DNA from: Candidatus Rokuibacteriota bacterium
Lineage (GTDB): Bacteria; Methylomirabilota; Methylomirabilia; Rokubacteriales; JACPHL01
Direction of reading: 5' to 3'
Assembly: GCA_016188625.1 (NCBI GenBank)
Contig: JACPHL010000005.1
Span: forward strand, 1 to 17,660
DNA: 17,660 nucleotides
In this document: positions 13,715-17,660 of the stretch, piece by piece
Numbering within the stretch: the first letter of the stretch is position 1
How the letters are laid out: each line of letters begins with the position of its first letter
Made by a program: the position numbers and the translations under genes
The notes under the pieces: generated by a model
Told to the model about the DNA's origin: nothing
The model's input: only the letters and a program-made list of their open reading frames with translations
The model's database searches: none

Positions 13715-14669
13715 GGGGGTCACGACGGGGCCCCGCGTCGAGCCGCTGCTCGCCCTCGTCGGGCCGACCGGGGTGGGGAAGACCGCGCTGGCGGTCCGAC
13801 TCGCCCGGGAGTGGGCGATGGAGGTGGTGAGCGTGGACTCCCGCCAGGTCTACCGGCGGATGGACATCGGGACCGGCAAGCCGACGCCGGAGGAGCGGGC
13901 CGCGGTCCCCCATCACCTCCTCGACGTGGTGGAGCCGGACGCGCGCTACGACGCGGCCCGGTTCGCCCGCGACGCCGCCGAGGCGATCCGGGGGATCCGG
14001 GCGCGGGGACGCCTGCCGGTCCTGGTAGGGGGGACCGGGCTCTACCTCCGGGCCTTCCTCCGCGGCCTGGCCCCGGTTCCGGGCCGGGATCCCGCCTTCC
14101 GGGCGGCCCTCGCCGAGCGGGCCCGCCGCGAGGGCCCGGCGTCCCTCCACGCCGAGCTGGCCGCGATCGACCCGGAGCGCGCGGCCCGGATCCACCCCCA
14201 CGACCTCGTCCGGATCAGCCGCGCCCTGGAGATCCATCGCGCCAGCGGCGAGCCCCCGAGCCGGCTCCTGGCCTGGCGGCGGACCGTCCCCGGGGAGGGG
14301 GTCCTCGTCCTGGGCCTGACGGTGCCGCGGTCCCGGCTCTACGCGCGTCTCGAGGCGCGGGTCGAGGCCATGCTCGCCCGGGGGCTCCTCGAGGAGGTCC
14401 GGGGGCTGCTCCGGGCGGGGTTCTCCCCGGAGCTCCCGGCCCTCCAGGGGATCGGCTACCGGCACATGGCCGCGGTCCTGGCCGGGCGGCTCCCGCTGGG
14501 CGAGGCCATCCGGGCGATGAAGCGGGACACCCGGCGCTACGCCAAGCGGCAGTGGGCCTGGTTCGCCCGCGAGCCCGGGGTGCTCTGGGTCGAGGTCGAG
14601 CCCGATGACCCCGAGGGGGCCGTGAAGGCGGTCCGCGCCCAGGTTGAAGCCGCGGGGATTTTCCCGTAG
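13704..14669 (+). CDS. miaA: tRNA dimethylallyltransferase MiaA
   Basis: The 321-aa protein has the P-loop GPTGVGKT (20-27), the substrate motif DSRQVYRRMDIGTGKP (45-60), GGTGLYLRA (109-117), GIGYRHM, and TRRYAKRQWAWF (276-287). It transfers a dimethylallyl group to adenosine-37 of tRNAs that read codons starting with U, in the cytoplasm. Length and motif order are those of the family. The GTG at 13704 overlaps the end of mutL by 11 bases, which fits translational coupling; the conserved P-loop starts about 20 residues in, as expected. miaA after mutL and before hflX is a common bacterial order, so the right flank of the odd mutL end is in its normal context. Confidence 0.96.
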   Translation: MTGEGVTTGPRVEPLLALVGPTGVGKTALAVRLAREWAMEVVSVDSRQVYRRMDIGTGKPTPEERAAVPHHLLDVVEPDARYDAARFARDAAEAIRGIRARGRLPVLVGGTGLYLRAFLRGLAPVPGRDPAFRAALAERARREGPASLHAELAAIDPERAARIHPHDLVRISRALEIHRASGEPPSRLLAWRRTVPGEGVLVLGLTVPRSRLYARLEARVEAMLARGLLEEVRGLLRAGFSPELPALQGIGYRHMAAVLAGRLPLGEAIRAMKRDTRRYAKRQWAWFAREPGVLWVEVEPDDPEGAVKAVRAQVEAAGIFP

Positions 14670-14670
14670 A

Positions 14671-15942
14671 GTGAAACCGTTGGTGATGATCACCCGGAAC
14701 GGGGCTGAAGCGGCCATCCTGATCGGGCTTCGCCGCCCCCGGCAGCGCCGCTGGGAGGTCGAGGAGTCCCTGGAGGAGCTGGGCCGGCTGACCGAGGCCG
14801 CCGGCGCGCGGGTGCTCGCCTCCGTCATGCAGGAGCGCGAGGCCCCGTCCCCCGCCCTCCACTACGGGCGGGGGAAGGTGGACGAGCTGGCGCGGCTCGC
14901 CGAGGCGCTCGGGGCGGACCTCCTAATCTCCGACGACCCCCTGACCCCGGTCCAGGAGCGCAACCTCCAGCGCGCCCTCGGGCGGCGGGTCATCGACCGC
15001 ACCGCGCTCATCCTCGACATCTTCGCCCAGCGGGCCCGGACCAGCGAGGGGAAGCTCCAGGTGGAGCTGGCGCAGCTCACCTACCTCCTCCCCCGGCTGG
15101 TGGGGCAGTGGGCCCACCTGGAGCGGCTGGGCGGCGGGATCGGGACCCGGGGCCCCGGGGAGACCCAGCTCGAGTCCGACCGCCGGGTGATCCGGCGGCG
15201 GATCCGGGAGATCGAGGACGACCTCCAGGACGTGCGCCGGCACCGGCGCCTCCTCCGGGAGCGGCGGCGGGACCTCGGGCTCCCGGTGGTGGCCCTGGTG
15301 GGGTACACCAACGCCGGCAAGACCACCCTCCTCAACCGGCTCACCGGTGCCGGCGCCCCGACCCGGGACCAGCTCTTCGTCACCCTGGACCCGGCCGCCC
15401 GCCTGGTGGCCGCCGCCGCCCACCAGCCCTTCATCCTCACCGACACCGTCGGCTTCATCCGGAAGCTCCCCCCCCAGCTGGTCGCCGCGTTCCGGGCGAC
15501 CCTCGAGGAGCTGGGGGAGGCGGACCTGCTCCTCCACGTGGCCGACGTGAGCCACCCCCGGCTCGAGGAGCAGATGAGCGCCGTTCACCGCACCCTCCAG
15601 GCCCTCGATCTCGCCGACAAGCCCATCCTCCTGGTCCTGAACAAGGTGGACCGCCTGGGCGGCCAGGACGGCGGCCTGCGCCAGCTGACAGACGAGGGCG
15701 GGATCCCGGTCTCGGCCCTCACGGGGGAGGGGACCCCGGAGCTGCTCCAGCGGATCGAGGTCGCCCTGAAGGTCTCCCTCCTCCACGCCCGGGTCCTGGT
15801 CCCCTATGGGCGGGCCGGACTGCTTGGCGCCCTCTACGAGCGGGGGCGCGTCCTGCGGCGCGAGGATCGGCCCGACGGGATCCTCCTCGACGTGGAGCTC
15901 CCCCAGCGCCTGGCGGGGCTCGTGGCGGGCCTGGAGGCGTAG
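14671..15942 (+). CDS. hflX: GTPase HflX
   Basis: The 423-aa protein has the HflX N-domain with YGRGKVDEL, then the diagnostic glycine-rich motif GGGIGTRGPGETQLE (154-168) and a coiled linker rich in Arg and Glu. The G domain shows G1 GYTNAGKTT (211-219), G3 DTVGF (258-262), and G4 NKVD (324-327). HflX binds the 50S ribosomal subunit and rescues or splits stalled ribosomes, mainly under stress. GTG 14671 is chosen because it follows the miaA stop by one base. A TTG at 14644 would overlap miaA and add nine residues, and an ATG at 14686 is a shorter alternative. All nucleotide-binding motifs are intact. It closes the mutS-hflX run, and a new promoter lies just downstream. Confidence 0.95.
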   Translation: MKPLVMITRNGAEAAILIGLRRPRQRRWEVEESLEELGRLTEAAGARVLASVMQEREAPSPALHYGRGKVDELARLAEALGADLLISDDPLTPVQERNLQRALGRRVIDRTALILDIFAQRARTSEGKLQVELAQLTYLLPRLVGQWAHLERLGGGIGTRGPGETQLESDRRVIRRRIREIEDDLQDVRRHRRLLRERRRDLGLPVVALVGYTNAGKTTLLNRLTGAGAPTRDQLFVTLDPAARLVAAAAHQPFILTDTVGFIRKLPPQLVAAFRATLEELGEADLLLHVADVSHPRLEEQMSAVHRTLQALDLADKPILLVLNKVDRLGGQDGGLRQLTDEGGIPVSALTGEGTPELLQRIEVALKVSLLHARVLVPYGRAGLLGALYERGRVLRREDRPDGILLDVELPQRLAGLVAGLEA

Positions 15943-15954
15943 GCCGTTTCCTGG

Positions 15955-15984
15955 TTGACACGGCCCCGGGACGCCCTGAATAAT
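15955..15984 (+). promoter_or_regulatory. Sigma70-type promoter for the CsgG/SH3 gene
   Basis: A perfect -35 TTGACA (15955-15960) and a -10 AATAAT (15979-15984; 5 of 6) are 18 bases apart, 12 bases after the hflX stop. Such TA-rich boxes stand out in this GC-rich DNA. Transcription would start near 15991, giving a leader of about 75 bases. AATCGG (15982-15987) can pair with CCGATT (16017-16022), enclosing GAAGGG/TCCTTC, so the leader could fold. Confidence 0.65.
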
Positions 15985-16054
15985 CGGGGATTGGACGGAA
16001 GGGCTGAAGTCCTTCGCCGATTCCGACCTGGGTGGAACGGCGACCCCCCCGGCC

Positions 16055-16062
16055 AAGGAGGT
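16055..16062 (+). promoter_or_regulatory. Consensus ribosome binding site deciding the CsgG/SH3 gene start
   Basis: AAGGAGGT lies 5 bases before ATG 16068, the strongest Shine-Dalgarno in the window. It rules against an in-frame upstream start at 16032, which would bury the signal peptide behind 12 Arg/Pro-rich residues. Confidence 0.8.
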
Positions 16063-16067
16063 CAACG

Positions 16068-17180
16068 ATGACGAGGTGGCGATCGCTCGGGGTGTGGCTG
16101 CTCGTGGCCGTGATGGCGGGCCCGTTCGGCCCGGCGTACGTCGCGGCCCAGCTCGTGGAGCCCAAGGCCAGGGTGACGACGGAAGGAGGAAAGGACATCC
16201 GAGAGGCCCAGGAGGAGCCCTCCGACGGTCCCAAGGCGCGGGTGGCGGTGGCCCGCTTCACCGACAAGACCGGCAAGGGGTGGTGGACCGGCTCGATCGG
16301 CGACGGCATGGCCGACATGCTCGCCACCTCCCTCTTCCACACCAACCGCTTCATCGTCCTGGAGCGTCAGACGCTCGGTGATGTCCTGAAGGAGCAGGAC
16401 CTGGCCGTCGCGGGCCGGGTCAAGCAGGAGACGGCGGCCCCCGTCGGCGAGATCGAGGGGGCCGAACTTCTGGTGACGGGGGCGGTGACCGAGTTCGATC
16501 CAGGCGCCGCGGGCGGGGGTGGCGGGGTCGGGGGCTTCGGCGGCTTCGGCCGCGTCTTCGGCGCCATCGCCGGCGGGTTCAAGCGGGCCCACATGGCGAT
16601 CGACGTGCGGGTCATCGACACCAAGACCTCCCGGATCGTCGCGGCGACCTCGGTCCAGGGCGAGGCGACCGACGTCAACCTGGGCGCTCTTCTGGGCGGG
16701 GCCTCCGGAGGTGGCGCGCTGGCCGGGGCCCTCGGGGGGTGGTCCAACACCCCGGTGGAAAAGGCCCTCCGGATCACCATTCAGGAGGCCGTGAAGTTCA
16801 TCGTCGCGAAGACCCCGGCGACCTACTACCGTGTCCCGTCGCAGGGGGCGCTGGCTCCCTCGACCGCTGCGCCGACGGGACCGCCGGCCGCCGGCTTTCA
16901 GCCGGTCGGGGCTCCGCCCCCCACCGCTCCGCAGGTGGCTGCCCCTGCGCCCCAGCTCCCACCGACGCCCTCCGCGGCCCTCCCCGAGATCGTGTACGCA
17001 CGGGCGGGCGCGGGGGTGAGCCTCCGAGAGGGAGCGGGGCCGGACCACAAGGTGATCACGGTCCTCGCAAAGGGAACACGGCTCTTCGTCCTGGACGAGA
17101 AGGACAGGTGGTACAATGTGAGGACCGAGGACGGCAAGGAGGGGTGGGTGGCCTCCTGGCAGACTTCCGTGCAGCCGTAG
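16068..17180 (+). CDS. Secreted CsgG-family protein with C-terminal SH3 domain
   Basis: The 370-aa protein begins with a signal peptide (1-27, cleaved near YVAA/Q), with no lipobox Cys, unlike true CsgG lipoproteins. Residues 56-250 match the CsgG/curli-assembly family: VAVARFTDKTG, a segment like GDGMADMLATSLF, RFIVLERQTLGDVLKEQ, and GAELLVTGAVTEF. A glycine-rich insertion lies at 147-170. A Pro/Ala linker (258-306) leads to a bacterial SH3 domain (308-369) with VSLREGAGPDHKVI and WYNVRTEDGKEGWV. It is probably periplasmic or outer-membrane associated. The CsgG part may oligomerise or form a channel, and the SH3 part may bind peptidoglycan; both roles are inferred. No curli genes are nearby. 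It is driven by its own promoter and followed by a strong hairpin. Confidence 0.85.
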   Translation: MTRWRSLGVWLLVAVMAGPFGPAYVAAQLVEPKARVTTEGGKDIREAQEEPSDGPKARVAVARFTDKTGKGWWTGSIGDGMADMLATSLFHTNRFIVLERQTLGDVLKEQDLAVAGRVKQETAAPVGEIEGAELLVTGAVTEFDPGAAGGGGGVGGFGGFGRVFGAIAGGFKRAHMAIDVRVIDTKTSRIVAATSVQGEATDVNLGALLGGASGGGALAGALGGWSNTPVEKALRITIQEAVKFIVAKTPATYYRVPSQGALAPSTAAPTGPPAAGFQPVGAPPPTAPQVAAPAPQLPPTPSAALPEIVYARAGAGVSLREGAGPDHKVITVLAKGTRLFVLDEKDRWYNVRTEDGKEGWVASWQTSVQP

Positions 17181-17214
17181 TGGGCGCGGGGGATCCAGGG
17201 GCGATCGCCGGTTC

Positions 17215-17246
17215 CCGAAGGCTCTGGGGGTGCCCAGGGCCTTCGG
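17215..17246 (+). terminator. Strong hairpin between the CsgG/SH3 gene and pgsA
   Basis: A 14-bp stem (17215-17228 with 17233-17246) has one G-T wobble and the loop GGTG. It lies 34 bases after the stop and 27 bases before pgsA. The downstream bases CTGTCTC are only mildly T-rich, so it is a possible GC-type terminator or an RNA processing/stability element. Confidence 0.5.
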
Positions 17247-17273
17247 CTGTCTCGGCCGGCGCGGGATGCGTCC

Positions 17274-17660
17274 ATGGGACTGGCCAACTGGTTGACCATC
17301 GTCCGGATCGTGCTGATCCCGGTCTTCGTGATCCTCCTGGTCGAAGACCGGGTGGGGATCGCCCTGGCCGTCTTCTGCCTCGCCGGCCTCACGGACGCCC
17401 TGGACGGCTACATCGCCCGGACCCGCGGCAAGGCGACCCGCCTCGGGGCGTTCCTCGATCCCGTGGCGGACAAGCTCCTCCTGAGCGCCTCCTTCATCAC
17501 CCTGACCTATAAGTTCCCGCACCTCCTCCCCTTCTGGCTCACCGCGGTGGTGATCAGCCGCGACCTCCTCCTCATGCTGGGCGCGGCGCTCGTCCACATG
17601 AGCGGGGGGCAGATCCAGCCCGCCCCGACCCTGCTCGGCAAGGCGACCACGGCGCTCCAG
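17274..17660 (+). CDS. pgsA: CDP-diacylglycerol-glycerol-3-phosphate 3-phosphatidyltransferase, 5' part
   Basis: An open frame of 129 codons runs from ATG 17274 to the window edge with no stop. The N-terminus MGLANWLTIVRIVLIP is typical of PgsA. The CDP-alcohol phosphotransferase motif is complete: D41-x2-D44-G45-x2-A48-R49-x8-G58-x3-D62-x3-D66, followed by K67, with hydrophobic helices at about 8-23, 28-40 and 86-106. The enzyme makes phosphatidylglycerol phosphate, the first step to phosphatidylglycerol and cardiolipin, in the inner membrane. Full-length family members are about 180-200 aa, so roughly a third is missing. A weak CGGGA lies upstream of the start. Phosphatidylserine synthase or another CDP-alcohol transferase is less likely given the N-terminus. 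Confidence 0.9.
   Translation, partial: MGLANWLTIVRIVLIPVFVILLVEDRVGIALAVFCLAGLTDALDGYIARTRGKATRLGAFLDPVADKLLLSASFITLTYKFPHLLPFWLTAVVISRDLLLMLGAALVHMSGGQIQPAPTLLGKATTALQ

Noticed and set aside
14644-14670. TTG at 14644 as the start of hflX
   Set aside because: It would overlap miaA by 26 bases with no ribosome site; GTG 14671 sits one base after the miaA stop. It is not fully excluded.

Overview
The window reads as ordinary bacterial chromosome from a very GC-rich organism (roughly 70% G+C by eye). G/C-ending codons dominate, GTG starts are common, and every supported gene lies on the + strand. Gene content (mutS-mutL-miaA-hflX-pgsA, a PhnS2-type uptake system, a glutamine-synthetase-like ligase) and GC-rich intergenic hairpin repeats would fit an uncultivated soil or subsurface lineage such as Candidatus Rokubacteria/Methylomirabilota. 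That placement is an inference from style and gene content; no rRNA or other marker here proves it.

Layout. (1) 70-1742: a short RNase III family protein without a dsRNA-binding domain and with two catalytic metal ligands replaced by Ala, then an M50 site-2 protease. (2) 1743-2165: 423 bases without a gene, filled with hairpin repeats (composite copy A). (3) 2166-9074: a metabolic block of a carbon-nitrogen hydrolase, a glutamine-synthetase-family ligase, a short-chain dehydrogenase, and an ABC importer (binding protein, ATPase, two-domain permease). A 13-bp perfect hairpin sits just before the ATPase start. (4) 9075-9458: 384 bases without a gene, carrying copy B of the composite repeat. (5) 9459-15942: tightly packed mutS, mutL, miaA and hflX, overlapping or 1 base apart. 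(6) From 15955: a good sigma70-type promoter, a secreted CsgG-domain/SH3-domain protein, a hairpin, and the 5' part of pgsA, cut by the window edge.

How the genes work together. mutS-mutL-miaA-hflX is a familiar housekeeping set (mismatch repair, tRNA modification, ribosome-associated GTPase). The 2166-9074 block looks like uptake plus metabolism of a small, probably nitrogen-containing solute; the substrate cannot be read from the sequence.

Most unusual observations. (a) The last ~40 residues of MutL do not look like MutL: after the ACR motif the frame runs into a stretch resembling the respiratory complex I subunit NuoL, and the CPHGRP motif is missing. (b) The metabolic block is bracketed by two direct copies of the same composite repeat, with housekeeping genes outside. 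(c) The RNase III homologue looks catalytically impaired. I found no RNA genes, CRISPR array, transposase or prophage gene.
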